Below are positions 1-9,979 of a stretch of 64,000 nt of DNA, one piece after another. Source of the DNA: Crocinitomicaceae bacterium (GTDB lineage Bacteria > Bacteroidota > Bacteroidia > Flavobacteriales_D > Crocinitomicaceae); the NCBI GenBank assembly GCA_016708105.1, contig JADJGJ010000001.1, forward strand, positions 1,178,001 to 1,242,000, given 5' to 3'. Numbering within the stretch: the stretch's first letter is position 1; each line of letters begins with the position of its first letter. The notes beneath the pieces were generated by a model. The model saw only the letters and a list, made by a program, of their open reading frames with translations. It did no database searches and was not told the origin of the DNA. The translations under genes were made by a program, and so were the position numbers.

Positions 1-1
1 T

Positions 2-901
2 GAACTCAATGAAGTTCAGGTAGCTTCTGTTCTTGCTTTTTTTCAATCAAGAAATATCATGCAAGATGAATTAGAAGGCATGATAGATGCGGTGAATGAG
101 CGCGGAATTAAATTGATTTTTGATACGCCAACTTTAGATGTCTGTGGCACGGGTGGTGATGGTAAAAACACATTCAATATTTCTACGCTCAGTGCATTTG
201 TGCTTGCCGCAACTGGAGTTCCGGTGGCTAAGTACGGAAATTTTGGCTCAACATCAGTAAGTGGTTCTTCTGATATTTTGAATTATTTTGGATACGGGTT
301 CACCGCTAATGGAGATGATTTATTAAAACAATTGGATGAACATAATCTATGTTTCTTACATGCTCCTTTGTTTCATCCGGCGCTGAAAAAATTGGGAGGC
401 ATCAGAAAAGAAATCGGGTTCAGAACTTTGTTCAATCTCGTTGGTCCGCTCACTAACCCGGTTAATATCGCCGCAAAATATGTGGGTGTTTACAACCTTC
501 ATACCGCAAGGCTTTATCATTATCATTTGCAAAGTCAGAATCTGAATTATACGGTGGTTACAACGCAAGATGGGTATGATGAAATCAGTTTGACTGACAA
601 ATTTAAAATGTATTCTAACCATGTTGAGAAATTAATTTCTCCTGCAGATTTGAATTTAGAATTTGTAAATAATACCGAATTAGCAAGCGGGCAAACTATT
701 GCTGAATCTGCAAAAATATTTCTTGACGTACTCAGCAACAAAACCTCAAAGGCTAAAAAAATGGTAGTGCTGATGAATGCGGCAACGGCTTATTGTTGCT
801 ATCATCCCAGCACGTCATTGCCTGAGGCATTAGCGGTTTGCACTGAAGCAATTGACTCAGGTCGCGCATTAGAAATTTTTAAAAAAATCATATCAACATG
901 A
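2..901 (+). CDS. trpD: Anthranilate phosphoribosyltransferase, 5' end cut by window
   Basis: Transfers phosphoribosyl from PRPP to anthranilate, the second step of tryptophan synthesis, in the cytoplasm. The reading frame is open from base 2 to the stop. The residues before the first ATG (base 59) fit the N-terminal helical domain of TrpD, so that ATG is internal and the true start lies left of the window. Visible signatures are the PRPP-binding loop VCGTGGDGKNTFN, the following KYGNFGSTSVSGSSD segment, and the late GFRTLFNLVGPLTNP motif. It overlaps trpC by 4 bases (ATGA), which indicates translational coupling in the trp operon. Confidence 0.96.
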   Translation, partial: ELNEVQVASVLAFFQSRNIMQDELEGMIDAVNERGIKLIFDTPTLDVCGTGGDGKNTFNISTLSAFVLAATGVPVAKYGNFGSTSVSGSSDILNYFGYGFTANGDDLLKQLDEHNLCFLHAPLFHPALKKLGGIRKEIGFRTLFNLVGPLTNPVNIAAKYVGVYNLHTARLYHYHLQSQNLNYTVVTTQDGYDEISLTDKFKMYSNHVEKLISPADLNLEFVNNTELASGQTIAESAKIFLDVLSNKTSKAKKMVVLMNAATAYCCYHPSTSLPEALAVCTEAIDSGRALEIFKKIIST

Positions 902-1695
902 CAACACTTGAACATATTATCGCGCATAAAAAACAAGAGGTGGATTTGAAAAAAACCTTGTATCCGGTGAAATTACTTGAAACATCAGTTTATTTCAATA
1001 CGGATGCTGTTTCACTGAAAAAGTACTTGCTGCGTTCTGATAAATCAGGAATTATTGCAGAGTATAAAAAGCAATCACCTTCAGCCGGAGTAATCAATCA
1101 GTATGCAGATATTGAAAAAATTTCTATTGGATACATGCAGGCTGGTGCTTGTGCTTTATCTGTATTAACTGATAAAAAATATTTTGGAGGTTCAAACGAA
1201 GATTTAACGCAGGCACGCAAATTTAATTATTGCCCAATTCTCAGAAAAGATTTTGTGATTGATAAGTACCAGATTCTTGAAGCCAAATCAATAGGGGCTG
1301 ATGCGGTATTGTTGATCGCGTCTGTGCTTTCACATGATGAAATTGAGAAACTTATTCAATTTGCACACGAACTAAAGTTAGAAGTTTTGCTTGAAATTCA
1401 TGATGAGGCTGAAATTGAAAAGATTCATCATAACGCTGATGTGATTGGAATTAATAATCGGAATTTGAAAAACATGACAACGGATATTCAACATTCCATC
1501 TCGTTGATTAAAAAAATTCCGGATGAATTTGTGATTATTTCTGAGAGTGGAATTGCACGACCTGAGGATGCCTTGAAATTGAGAGAAGCAGGCTTTCATG
1601 GATTTTTAATTGGCACTGAATTTATGATGCACGCTCGTCCGCACGAGGCTTGCCGTGATTTTATTCATACGTATAATCAACTCTTACAGTCATGA
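898..1695 (+). CDS. trpC: Indole-3-glycerol phosphate synthase
   Basis: Closes the indole ring from carboxyphenylaminodeoxyribulose phosphate. The protein has 265 residues, the usual size of a monofunctional TrpC. TIM-barrel signatures appear in order: IIAEYKKQSPSAG (catalytic Lys strand), SVLTDKKYFGGS, PILRKDFVIDKYQ, GADAVLLIAS, LLEIHDEAE, IGINNRNL and ISESGI. The start ATG overlaps the trpD stop and the stop overlaps the trpF start, so it is the middle of a coupled operon. It is separate from TrpF, unlike the fused E. coli enzyme. Confidence 0.97.
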   Translation: MTTLEHIIAHKKQEVDLKKTLYPVKLLETSVYFNTDAVSLKKYLLRSDKSGIIAEYKKQSPSAGVINQYADIEKISIGYMQAGACALSVLTDKKYFGGSNEDLTQARKFNYCPILRKDFVIDKYQILEAKSIGADAVLLIASVLSHDEIEKLIQFAHELKLEVLLEIHDEAEIEKIHHNADVIGINNRNLKNMTTDIQHSISLIKKIPDEFVIISESGIARPEDALKLREAGFHGFLIGTEFMMHARPHEACRDFIHTYNQLLQS

Positions 1696-2315
1696 TAAAA
1701 ATTAAAGTATGCGGATTGACAGATCTAAATAACATACAAGATATCGCTGATCTTGGGGTTGATTATTTTGGCTTTATTTTTTATTCGCCTTCAGCAAGAT
1801 TTGCTTATCATAATTTATGTTCTGCTGATTTTCAAAAAATGATAGCATTGAATAATAAGGTAGCTGTTTTTGTTAATGAAAATGAGGCAAAGATGAATGA
1901 GATAGCCATGAATTGTAAGGCAAATAGCATTCAGTTGCACGGGAATGAATCTCCTGAACTGTGCAAAAAGTTATCTGAAAAATATACGGTTATCAAAGCA
2001 ATTTCAGTCCATGACAAATTGGATATAGCCAAAATGAAAGAATATCAGAATGCCTGTGACTATTTTCTGTTTGATACAAAAACTCCATTGCATGGAGGAT
2101 CAGGAAAAAAATTCAATTGGAATATTTTAGCATCATATCATGAAAACATACCGTTCTTTCTCAGTGGTGGCATAAACCCTGATGATGCAGAGGCCATTAA
2201 TTCTCTTGCGCATCCTATGCTTTTTGGTATTGATCTCAATTCACTATTTGAAATCAAACCAGGAATCAAGGATACAACAAAGCTGAAAAAAATAATTAAT
2301 CAATTAAAAAAATAG
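1692..2315 (+). CDS. trpF: Phosphoribosylanthranilate isomerase
   Basis: Carries out the Amadori rearrangement of phosphoribosylanthranilate. Its 207 residues match stand-alone TrpF. The N-terminal IKVCGLT carries the catalytic Cys. Also seen are DYFGFIFYSPSARF, QLHGNES, the catalytic-Asp strand FLFDTKTPLHGGSGKKF, FFLSGGI, and the phosphate-binding GIDLNSLFEIKPGIKD end. It overlaps trpC by 4 bases and is followed by trpB after 4 bases. Gene order C-F-B-A is as expected for the Bacteroidota. Confidence 0.96.
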   Translation: MIKIKVCGLTDLNNIQDIADLGVDYFGFIFYSPSARFAYHNLCSADFQKMIALNNKVAVFVNENEAKMNEIAMNCKANSIQLHGNESPELCKKLSEKYTVIKAISVHDKLDIAKMKEYQNACDYFLFDTKTPLHGGSGKKFNWNILASYHENIPFFLSGGINPDDAEAINSLAHPMLFGIDLNSLFEIKPGIKDTTKLKKIINQLKK

Positions 2316-2319
2316 AAAA

Positions 2320-3516
2320 ATGAATCAACCGATTAAAGGATATTATGGAGAATATGGTGGAGCATACATTCCAGAAATATTATACAATAACGTACATGAG
2401 CTTGAGCAAAATTATCTTCAAATTATTTCAAGTGAAGAGTTTCAAAAAGAGTTTGATGAATTATTGAAAAACTATGTTGGACGGCCAACTCCGTTATATC
2501 GTGCAAAAAAATTATCAGAGAAATATGAGACAAATATTCTGCTCAAGCGTGAAGATTTAAATCACACCGGAGCACACAAAATAAATAATGCTATTGGACA
2601 AGTATTGTTGGCAAAACGCATGGGTAAAAAAAGAATAATTGCAGAAACCGGTGCCGGTCAGCATGGCGTGGCTACAGCAACTGTTTGTGCGCTCATGAAC
2701 TTAGCCTGCGTGGTTTATATGGGACAGACGGATATAGAGAGGCAATCTGCAAACGTGAGTCGGATGAAAATGTTAGGAGCAAAAATAGTTCCTGTTTTTT
2801 CAGGGAGTAAATCATTAAAAGATGCTACCAATGAAGCTATTCGCGATTGGATGAATCACACTGAAGACTCGTACTATTTGATTGGTTCGGTTGTTGGTCC
2901 GCATCCGTATCCTGATTTGGTGGCAAGATTACAATCTGTGATCAGTCATGAAATTAAACTTCAATTGAAAGCAGAGTATAACCGATCAGAACCCGATTAT
3001 ATCATTGCATGCATAGGTGGAGGAAGTAATGCTGCCGGCGCATTTTATCACTTTATTGAAAATGAAAAAGTAAAATTGATTGGCGTAGAGGCTGCCGGAA
3101 AAGGTGTGCATTCAGGCTTTACTGCGGCTACCATGAGTATTGGAAAAACAGGAATCATTCACGGATTTAAAACAAAACTAATTCAAAACCAAGATGGTCA
3201 AATTATGGAGGCACATAGTATTTCTGCAGGGCTTGATTATCCAGGAGTTGGACCCTTGCATGCGCATTTGTTTGATTCGGGCTGCGCACAATTTATGAAT
3301 GCCACAGATGAAGAAGCCTTGCATGCTGCATTGGAATTGACTCAGGCAGAAGGCATCATTCCTGCGTTGGAAAGTGCTCATGCATTAGCCGTCTTAAAAA
3401 AAATAAAATTTAAACGAGACGACTGTGTTGTCATGAATTTATCAGGCAGAGGAGATAAAGATTTGGATACCTACATCAACGCATTTAAATTAAATCAACA
3501 TGAAAAACAGAATTGA
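2320..3516 (+). CDS. trpB: Tryptophan synthase beta chain
   Basis: PLP enzyme joining indole and serine to make tryptophan; forms the alpha2-beta2 complex with TrpA. At 398 residues it has the standard TrpB1 length. The PLP lysine lies in LNHTGAHKINNAIGQ, the phosphate cradle is IGGGSNAAG, and the indole-channel region includes ETGAGQHGVATA. The C-terminal MNLSGRGDKDLDTY is diagnostic. The 3' end overlaps trpA by 17 bases, so the two subunits are probably made in step. Confidence 0.98.
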   Translation: MNQPIKGYYGEYGGAYIPEILYNNVHELEQNYLQIISSEEFQKEFDELLKNYVGRPTPLYRAKKLSEKYETNILLKREDLNHTGAHKINNAIGQVLLAKRMGKKRIIAETGAGQHGVATATVCALMNLACVVYMGQTDIERQSANVSRMKMLGAKIVPVFSGSKSLKDATNEAIRDWMNHTEDSYYLIGSVVGPHPYPDLVARLQSVISHEIKLQLKAEYNRSEPDYIIACIGGGSNAAGAFYHFIENEKVKLIGVEAAGKGVHSGFTAATMSIGKTGIIHGFKTKLIQNQDGQIMEAHSISAGLDYPGVGPLHAHLFDSGCAQFMNATDEEALHAALELTQAEGIIPALESAHALAVLKKIKFKRDDCVVMNLSGRGDKDLDTYINAFKLNQHEKQN

Positions 3517-4273
3517 TTCTCTCTTTCAAAATAAAAAGGAAAATATTCTTTCCGTATTTTTTACAGCCGGTTTTCCGCAGCTCCGTGATACATTGAAAAT
3601 TGTAGAATCACTAGACAAAGCCGGTGTTGATATGATTGAAATTGGTATTCCATTTTCTGATCCGCTGGCTGATGGAAAGGTGATTCAACAAAGTAGTTCG
3701 CAAGCTCTTGCAAACGGAATGAGCTTATCTCTTTTATTCAGTCAACTTGAAAACTTGCGGAATCATACAGATAAACCGGTATTACTGATGGGATACCTGA
3801 ATGCTGTTTTGCAATTCGGTGTTGAGAAATTTTATCAATCTTGTCATGCTTGTGGAGTTGATGGTGTGATTCTGCCTGATTTACCGATTGAAGAATTTGA
3901 AAAAGAACATAAATTATTTGCAGAGAAATATGCGATTCATCACGTGTTTTTATTATCCCCCTTGTCATTACAAAATCGGATTGATGAAGTGAAACGCGTG
4001 TCAGGTGGATTTATCTACTTAGTATCAGCGAATGCGACAACAGGTAATGCATCCGAAAATATAGATAGAGTAAAAGAGATTATGCCAAAAATTGGGTTTA
4101 CCATTCCTGTTTTAATTGGTTTTGGCATCAACAATCACGAGGCTTTCAAAAGGGTTTGTTCCATATCGCAGGGAGCAATCATAGGATCTGAATATATCCG
4201 CAGAATTTCTTCATCTGATAAGATTGAACAAACAACATTACAATTTATAAACGAAATAAAAAATCTATCATGA
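3500..4273 (+). CDS. trpA: Tryptophan synthase alpha chain
   Basis: Cleaves indole-3-glycerol phosphate to indole, which is channelled to TrpB. The protein has 257 residues. The active-site Glu is in MIEIGIPFSDPLADG and the second acid (Asp) is in the same segment. The late glycine-rich loops PVLIGFGI and GAIIGSEYI bind phosphate. The start lies inside trpB and the stop overlaps the next gene by 4 bases, so transcription clearly continues into the DAHP synthase gene. Confidence 0.97.
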   Translation: MKNRIDSLFQNKKENILSVFFTAGFPQLRDTLKIVESLDKAGVDMIEIGIPFSDPLADGKVIQQSSSQALANGMSLSLLFSQLENLRNHTDKPVLLMGYLNAVLQFGVEKFYQSCHACGVDGVILPDLPIEEFEKEHKLFAEKYAIHHVFLLSPLSLQNRIDEVKRVSGGFIYLVSANATTGNASENIDRVKEIMPKIGFTIPVLIGFGINNHEAFKRVCSISQGAIIGSEYIRRISSSDKIEQTTLQFINEIKNLS

Positions 4274-5277
4274 TCATTCAACTTAGAGAAAATATATCTG
4301 CCATACAGCAGGTAGAAATTGAAACGTATCTCACCAACAAAAATTATCTTGTAAAAGAAGTGCGTACACAATTGGGTCATTATCTGGTATGCATTGGAAA
4401 AATAATTTTTGATATACGTGCCATTGGTAATATGTCAGGTGTAAAAGATATTCACGTGGTATCAGACAGCTATCAACTTGTCAGCAAAAAATGGAAAACA
4501 TCCTATTCAAGTATCGCATTGCAAGATGACCTTGTCATTGGTGGTGAAAATCCGGTCATCATGGCCGGTCCTTGCTCAGTAGAAAGTGAAGATCAAATGG
4601 AAAAAATTGCTGATCATCTCTTTAAAAATAATATTCGCATCATGCGCGGTGGAGTATTTAAACCACGTAGTTCGCCTTACGCTTTTAGAGGATTGGGAAT
4701 TGAAGGATTAAAAATTATGCACGCCGTGTGCAAACCGAGAAATATTAAAATCATTTCTGAAGTAATGCAGGAATCACAACTAAAAGAAATGGAACCTTAC
4801 GTAGATATTTTTCAAGTAGGTGCGCGCAATTCACAAAATTTTAATTTGCTGGATGCACTAGGTGAAATAGATAAACCTGTTCTGATCAAAAGAGGCATCA
4901 GCGGAACCATTGAAGAATTATTGCACTCAGCAGAATACGTTTTCAGCAAAGGAAATGAAAAACTAATTTTATGTGAACGTGGCATTAGAACTTTTGAAAA
5001 TGCTTACCGCAATACGTTTGATATTAATGCAATTCAGGTTTTAAAAGATAAATCACATTTGCCTGTCATTGCTGATCCCTCACATGGTGTTGGGCTGCGC
5101 GATTATGTAACCAAATTAGCCCTGTCGTCACTAGTGAGCGGCGCCGACGGAATCATTTTTGAAGTACATGAAAAACCAGAAGAAGCACTTTCAGACGCAC
5201 AACAAACGTTGAATTTTTTTGAATCAGAATTATTAGTGAAAAAAGTAAATCAGTTGAAAGCGTTTTTTGTAGATTAA
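4270..5277 (+). CDS. aroF: DAHP synthase, type I-beta, with N-terminal ferredoxin-like domain
   Basis: Condenses PEP and erythrose 4-phosphate, the first shikimate-pathway step. Residues 1-75 form the ferredoxin-like regulatory domain typical of the I-beta class (FDIRAIGNMSGVKDI is its end). The catalytic barrel follows, with VIMAGPCSVES, RGGVFKPRSSPYAFRGLG, QVGARNSQNFNLL, VLIKRGISGTIEE, ADPSHGVGLR and FEVHEKPEEALSDA. No chorismate-mutase domain is fused, unlike many Bacteroidota homologues. Placement at the end of the trp operon suggests it supplies chorismate precursor for tryptophan. The N-terminal domain could mediate feedback control; that is inference from the family. Confidence 0.93.
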   Translation: MIIQLRENISAIQQVEIETYLTNKNYLVKEVRTQLGHYLVCIGKIIFDIRAIGNMSGVKDIHVVSDSYQLVSKKWKTSYSSIALQDDLVIGGENPVIMAGPCSVESEDQMEKIADHLFKNNIRIMRGGVFKPRSSPYAFRGLGIEGLKIMHAVCKPRNIKIISEVMQESQLKEMEPYVDIFQVGARNSQNFNLLDALGEIDKPVLIKRGISGTIEELLHSAEYVFSKGNEKLILCERGIRTFENAYRNTFDINAIQVLKDKSHLPVIADPSHGVGLRDYVTKLALSSLVSGADGIIFEVHEKPEEALSDAQQTLNFFESELLVKKVNQLKAFFVD

Positions 5278-5422
5278 TATCTTAATCAAAGAATCAAGGT
5301 GAATGATGTACAACCAATTTTTGGTCCGCGCTACGCATACCTCATATCCATCGCGACTATAAACTAACAATAAGGTAAGCCTCGGAATTAAAAAGTAAGG
5401 AGAGTTTGGAGTATTAATCTCG

Positions 5423-5560
5423 GATTAAGGAATAGAATTGGAAAGATGTATCTTCGGGTTGCAAAATCAGATTCTCCACGTAGGCACAGGTCGCGACCTG
5501 TGCCTACAGAATGTTTTTTATTTTGCAACCCCAATGGGTGTACTGTTCTATTTCGTAATC
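5423..5560. repeat. Palindromic repeat element, family copy 1
   Basis: This 138-base element is built of nested inverted repeats. The outer arms 5423-5437 and 5546-5560 match at 13 of 15 positions. The middle arms 5456-5467 (GGGTTGCAAAAT) and 5520-5531 are perfect. The core 5480-5507 is a perfect 28-base palindrome (left half GTAGGCACAGGTCG). Related cores occur at 42395, 44390 and, expanded, at 32457. It fills most of the gap between two convergent genes and may act as a bidirectional terminator. It looks like a non-autonomous REP/MITE-type element. Confidence 0.8.
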
Positions 5561-5573
5561 TGGGTTAATAGAA

Positions 5574-6662
5574 TCAAGAAACAATCCCCAAACAAATTTT
5601 CAAACGGATAATTTTTCTAACTGATGCGTAAATCTGAGATTTGAACGCGGAGTCTTTTTGCATTTCACCCAAAATATCAAGGACAGCCTTTTCTTCATTC
5701 ACAGGCATGAGCAGTAAATCACAACCGGCTTGTGCAGCCTTCAATTCACAGTTCGGGATGGATGCGACACCGCCCATGTTCAAAGCATCTGTCACAACCA
5801 AACCTTTAAAATTCATTTCACCTTTGAGCAGGTCTGTTACAATGTTTTTTGATACGGTAGATGGCAAGTCGTTTGTGTTGTATTTGTCATTGTTTTTTAT
5901 AGCAATGTGCGCAACCATGATAGATAAAACTCCGGCATCAATAAGCGGAATGTAATTACCCACTTCTTTCATTTCACCATCAATATAAACCAATTGTTTA
6001 TGGGTGTCTCCAACAACATAGCCATGCCCGGGAAAATGTTTTGCGGTTGCAACAATGCCGTGTCTTTGTGTCTCTTCAATAAAAATTTTAGACCAAATTT
6101 GAGCAGTGTCTGAATTGTCTCCAAAACTTCTGTACGTGATGGCTTCATTTGGTGACATATCTACAACCGGTGCATAGTTGTAATTGATTCCAATATCTTT
6201 CAAATCATTGCATATAGATTGCGCATACATTCTCACTTCTTCTCTGCTCACCATCAGGTTGGCTTTTTTTACCGGGGCACATCCTTTAATTTTATAACCT
6301 ATCAAACTTGGTTCAGCATCGGCAGAATAGAGGAGAGGCAAGCCGTTGTTTTGTCCGTTAATTTGGTTGAATTGTTTTACCATTTCAGTAAATCCTTCTT
6401 TGGTTCCGTTTAACAAAAGCACTCCACCGGCATAATTGTGTTCCAATAAATAATGAATGTGTTCTGTTGGTTTTCCATGTCCACCTGCAGCCGGTATGAT
6501 CATTTGACCCACTCGTGCTGTATCAGACAACTGATCAAAAATGCTATCAGTTATTTGCTCTAAGGTGGCATCATACACAAAAAAATCTTCTAATGAAAAC
6601 CGTTGCGCGTTGACCATGATACTTGAACTGCAAATAAAAATAAGGAGTAGTGCTTTTTTCAT
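5574..6662 (-). CDS. Exported glycoside hydrolase family 3 protein (beta-N-acetylhexosaminidase type)
   Basis: Probably removes beta-linked N-acetylglucosamine from muropeptides or glycans in the periplasm. I chose the internal ATG at 6662 because it gives a clean signal peptide (MKKALLLIFICSSSIMVNAQ); an upstream in-frame ATG adds eight residues. The GH3 N-terminal barrel is recognised by the substrate-binding ATAKHFPGHG, typical of NagZ-like members, and the nucleophile-Asp strand LVVTDALNMGG. Only this catalytic domain is present (362 residues). Full-length Bacteroidota relatives are often fused to a beta-lactamase-like domain, absent here. Confidence 0.88.
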   Translation of the reverse strand: MKKALLLIFICSSSIMVNAQRFSLEDFFVYDATLEQITDSIFDQLSDTARVGQMIIPAAGGHGKPTEHIHYLLEHNYAGGVLLLNGTKEGFTEMVKQFNQINGQNNGLPLLYSADAEPSLIGYKIKGCAPVKKANLMVSREEVRMYAQSICNDLKDIGINYNYAPVVDMSPNEAITYRSFGDNSDTAQIWSKIFIEETQRHGIVATAKHFPGHGYVVGDTHKQLVYIDGEMKEVGNYIPLIDAGVLSIMVAHIAIKNNDKYNTNDLPSTVSKNIVTDLLKGEMNFKGLVVTDALNMGGVASIPNCELKAAQAGCDLLLMPVNEEKAVLDILGEMQKDSAFKSQIYASVRKIIRLKICLGIVS

Positions 6663-6746
6663 AAAACAAGATATTTCAAAAGACAAAAGGAGATTTGATA
6701 AAATTGAAATTCTGCCAGATAAAAAACAAGAAAGTTCAACGTGAAA

Positions 6747-8837
6747 TTACTTACTGATGATGCTCACCACAGTTCGTCTGTTTCGTTGGTGTGCCGCTTC
6801 TTTGTCTTTGTTGTTTTCCATGGCATCAATTTCACTGCCTGATACTTCTGGTTTTGATTCTCCGTATCCTGTTGTTTTGATGCGTGACGGATCAATGCCT
6901 TTTGCAACAAGATATGCTTTAGCTACTTCAGCTCTTTGTTTAGAAAGTTCCATGTTGTATTCTGCAGAACCACGGCGGTCAGTATGCCCTGCCAATTCAA
7001 TTACCAGGGTTGGATTTTCTTTCATGATTTTTGCCAGCTTATCCAATTCGTCTACTGATTCATGTCTCAACTCAGATTTATCAAAATCAAAATAAATATT
7101 GTGTAATGTGAAACTAGTACCTGCTGATGGCGGATACAATTCAAAATTCATTTCAATTTCTTTATTGTTATCATCTTTAGTTGATGGTAATGTTTTTGAA
7201 GCGATGGTATACGATGAGCCGGAAACTGTTATCGCATACGTTTCACCGGGCACCAAGGTAACGCTGTATGTTCCGTCAGGATTTGTGATAATGTCAGTTA
7301 CCTTTTGATTTGTTTTTGAATTGGTAATAGATAGATTGGCAGATATTCCAACTTTTGTTTTACCGTCAAAAACAGTTCCCTTCAAAATAAAAAGTTTGGT
7401 ATCTTCAAATTGTTTGATAAGACTCGGTTTATAATTTGTTTGATCACTATTGCTCACTACTTCAGCCTCTGCAATCAATGGTTCTTTTTCTTCACCAAGG
7501 AAAGTAATTTTATAAATATCTTTTTCACCAAATCCACCTTCACGGTAAGATGAATAGTAAGCGTAACGTGTATCACCTGTCACAACAAAATAAATATCAT
7601 CATCCGGGGTATTGATTGGATATCCAATGTTTTCAGGTTTTGACCATTGCCCTGTTTCCGGATCATATACCGTTTTGAAAATGTCTAATCCGCCAATATT
7701 GTTGTGACCGTTAGATGAAAAATATAAGGTTCTGTTGTCTGGGTGAAAGAAAACACCTTTCTCTTCAAATTCAGTATTGATAACCGGGCCTAAATTTTGG
7801 GGCGGTCCCCATTCTTGTTTTTCTTCATCCCAGTATGAAACGTAAATATCATGTTGACCATATCCTCCCGGTTGATCAGATTCAAAGAACAAAGTTTTCT
7901 CATCAAAGGATAAGGAGGCACTTGATTCATGATATTTTGTATTGATGTTTGATCCGATAGATACAGGTTCTTGCCAAGTTCCATCCGGATTTTCACGGGT
8001 AATGTAAATGTCTCCGTTTTTACTGTTGATGCCCTTGTAAATTAACAATGATTTACCATCAGGTGCTAAACCAACTGTAGCATCATGCGAAATGGAATTA
8101 ATGGGTTGTCCAAGATTTTCTGACCCGTTCCACTCTTCACCATAATTTCTGGATGATGCGTAGATGTCTTCATAAAAAGTTCCGGTTTCATCTTTTGCAC
8201 CGCCATACGAATCAGGGCGACGACCGGTGTAAAATAAGACACGGTTATCAGCAGAAATTACAGGAGAAAACTCAGGATATTCTGTATTGATGCTGTCTCC
8301 CAAGTTGTCAATCCAAACTCTCACGGGATTAGCTTTAAGCTCTTGTCCTGTTCTGCACTCAGATATTTTTTTATTGATATAATTTCTCTGAGGTTCATCT
8401 CCTTCACGCAATAAATCTTTGTGTTCACGATACAAGGCTATGGCTTCTTCAAAATTTCCGGCAAGCTGATGAGCTTGTGCTAAATAAAAGCGAATATTAG
8501 GATCAACTTCTGGGTTTACTTTATACGCGAATTCAAGATAAGACAGGCTTCTGAATTTTTGGTTGCTGTATAAATAACATACTCCAATTTTATAGTTGAG
8601 CATGGATGAGTATGGATTGAAGGCTTGCGCTTTCAAATAATGTTCTAATGAGATAGTGAGATCACTTGCTGCACCGTCATAGAAATAAAAATCTCCTTCT
8701 TCAATTTCTTTTATCGCTGCGTCAAACTCAGCTTTTCTATCTTCAAAAAGACGTTTGTCAAAAGGCACATCCTTATCCTGTCCTTGGGTTTGAACAGCAA
8801 GAATCAATAACATGAAGGTATATAGCAGTTTTTTCAT
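6747..8837 (-). CDS. OmpA-family envelope protein with TPR, beta-propeller and CRD domains (PorE-like layout)
   Basis: This 696-residue protein has a signal peptide (ends VQTQGQ). TPR-like helices occupy about residues 30-160. PD40/WD40-like propeller blades follow at about 175-450 (repeated P.S.FDEKTLFF.S, HPDNRTLYFSSNGHN). A carboxypeptidase-regulatory-like beta domain spans about 480-570, and a C-terminal OmpA peptidoglycan-binding domain follows (IYFDFDKSEL, LAGHTDRRGSAEYN, RIKTTGYGES). That domain order is that of PorE, a T9SS-associated periplasmic anchor, but many paralogues share it, so function is inferred. It lies 2 bases from the TPR gene upstream, as one operon, and is duplicated by the pair further right. 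Confidence 0.85.
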   Translation of the reverse strand: MKKLLYTFMLLILAVQTQGQDKDVPFDKRLFEDRKAEFDAAIKEIEEGDFYFYDGAASDLTISLEHYLKAQAFNPYSSMLNYKIGVCYLYSNQKFRSLSYLEFAYKVNPEVDPNIRFYLAQAHQLAGNFEEAIALYREHKDLLREGDEPQRNYINKKISECRTGQELKANPVRVWIDNLGDSINTEYPEFSPVISADNRVLFYTGRRPDSYGGAKDETGTFYEDIYASSRNYGEEWNGSENLGQPINSISHDATVGLAPDGKSLLIYKGINSKNGDIYITRENPDGTWQEPVSIGSNINTKYHESSASLSFDEKTLFFESDQPGGYGQHDIYVSYWDEEKQEWGPPQNLGPVINTEFEEKGVFFHPDNRTLYFSSNGHNNIGGLDIFKTVYDPETGQWSKPENIGYPINTPDDDIYFVVTGDTRYAYYSSYREGGFGEKDIYKITFLGEEKEPLIAEAEVVSNSDQTNYKPSLIKQFEDTKLFILKGTVFDGKTKVGISANLSITNSKTNQKVTDIITNPDGTYSVTLVPGETYAITVSGSSYTIASKTLPSTKDDNNKEIEMNFELYPPSAGTSFTLHNIYFDFDKSELRHESVDELDKLAKIMKENPTLVIELAGHTDRRGSAEYNMELSKQRAEVAKAYLVAKGIDPSRIKTTGYGESKPEVSGSEIDAMENNKDKEAAHQRNRRTVVSIISK

Positions 8838-8839
8838 GG

Positions 8840-9874
8840 TTATTCAGTACAAACGGGGCTGTTAAGATATTCTTCTGCAATGGATGAACCCAAAATGAAG
8901 GCTTGTTCCCAGTCTAAACAGGCTGCCTCAACATTTCTAAGCATCTCATTGGCAATACCACGATTAAAATAAGCTTCCATCATTTCAGGTTGCAATTCAA
9001 TGGCTTGATTACATTTTTCAAAAGCCCCCTCAAAGTCATTCATCTTAATTAATAATGCAGCTTGATTATTGAGAATAATAGCGTTTTGCTGGTCTAAGGC
9101 ATACGCTTCATTGTAAGCAAGTGATGCATTTTCAAAATCACCAATGTTTTTATAATAATTTCCTTTCATGATCAGAAGCTGCACTTTTTGATCTCCGTCT
9201 GAATCTAAAATTGCTTTATCAATATAGGTGATTGCGGTTTCATTATCTCCAAGCGCAAGCAGAACATTTGCCATATTTGTTAACCCCAATTCTGATTGTG
9301 GATTAATGCTTAATGCTTTTTCAAAATCTGTTTTGGCCAATTCATAATCACCTACTTCAAAGTATGCAGCACCACGCTCAAGATAGTTTGACTCACTGCT
9401 TGAATTAAGTTCTATTGCTTTGGTGAAATAAACAATTGCTTCTCTGAATTCACCGATTTTCATAAAACTGCGTGCCATAAAAAGATAATCAGACTCTGCC
9501 TTTGCACCGTATGAAATTCCCTGCTTAAAGTAATCAATACAGGCCTTATAATCTTCAAGATAGAATGAGCAAACGCCGGCTTGAACAAAGATTGCTGCCT
9601 GAAATTTATTGTAGTCAAGTGCTTTCAAAACACTTGTCATTGCATCTGAATATTTTTTTTGTTCAAGCTGAATGTATGATCTGTTCAAATAAGCTTCAGT
9701 AAAAGTAGAATCTTCAGTAATAGCCGTATTGAATGAAGACAATGAAGCGTCCAGATTACCTGCTTGGTATTGCTCAATACCCTGATCAAATGCTCTGCGC
9801 GCAGCCATACTTCTGCGTGACTGGGCAATGCTTAGGAGAGGCAATAAACTGATCAGTAAAACTGTTAATTTCAT
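8840..9874 (-). CDS. Exported TPR-repeat protein
   Basis: The protein has 344 residues from the preferred ATG at 9874, which directly precedes a signal peptide (MKLTVLLISLLPLLSIAQ). The rest is about nine 34-residue TPR units (for example SNYLERGAAYFEVGDYELAK). The C-terminus ends in CLDWEQAFILGSSIAEEYLN, closely matching the end of the TPR gene at 12097, so the two are paralogues. It immediately precedes the OmpA-type gene in the direction of transcription, and the proteins probably act together at the cell envelope. No enzymatic motif is visible. Confidence 0.85.
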   Translation of the reverse strand: MKLTVLLISLLPLLSIAQSRRSMAARRAFDQGIEQYQAGNLDASLSSFNTAITEDSTFTEAYLNRSYIQLEQKKYSDAMTSVLKALDYNKFQAAIFVQAGVCSFYLEDYKACIDYFKQGISYGAKAESDYLFMARSFMKIGEFREAIVYFTKAIELNSSSESNYLERGAAYFEVGDYELAKTDFEKALSINPQSELGLTNMANVLLALGDNETAITYIDKAILDSDGDQKVQLLIMKGNYYKNIGDFENASLAYNEAYALDQQNAIILNNQAALLIKMNDFEGAFEKCNQAIELQPEMMEAYFNRGIANEMLRNVEAACLDWEQAFILGSSIAEEYLNSPVCTE

Positions 9875-9979
9875 CGAGTAAGTTTGTGCGAAATTAATCA
9901 ATTATCTGTTTGTTTTACAACAGTTCAGCCAAAGAGGTGAGAATTTATTGAAAATTAATTGTTAAAAACCGCGTCACGC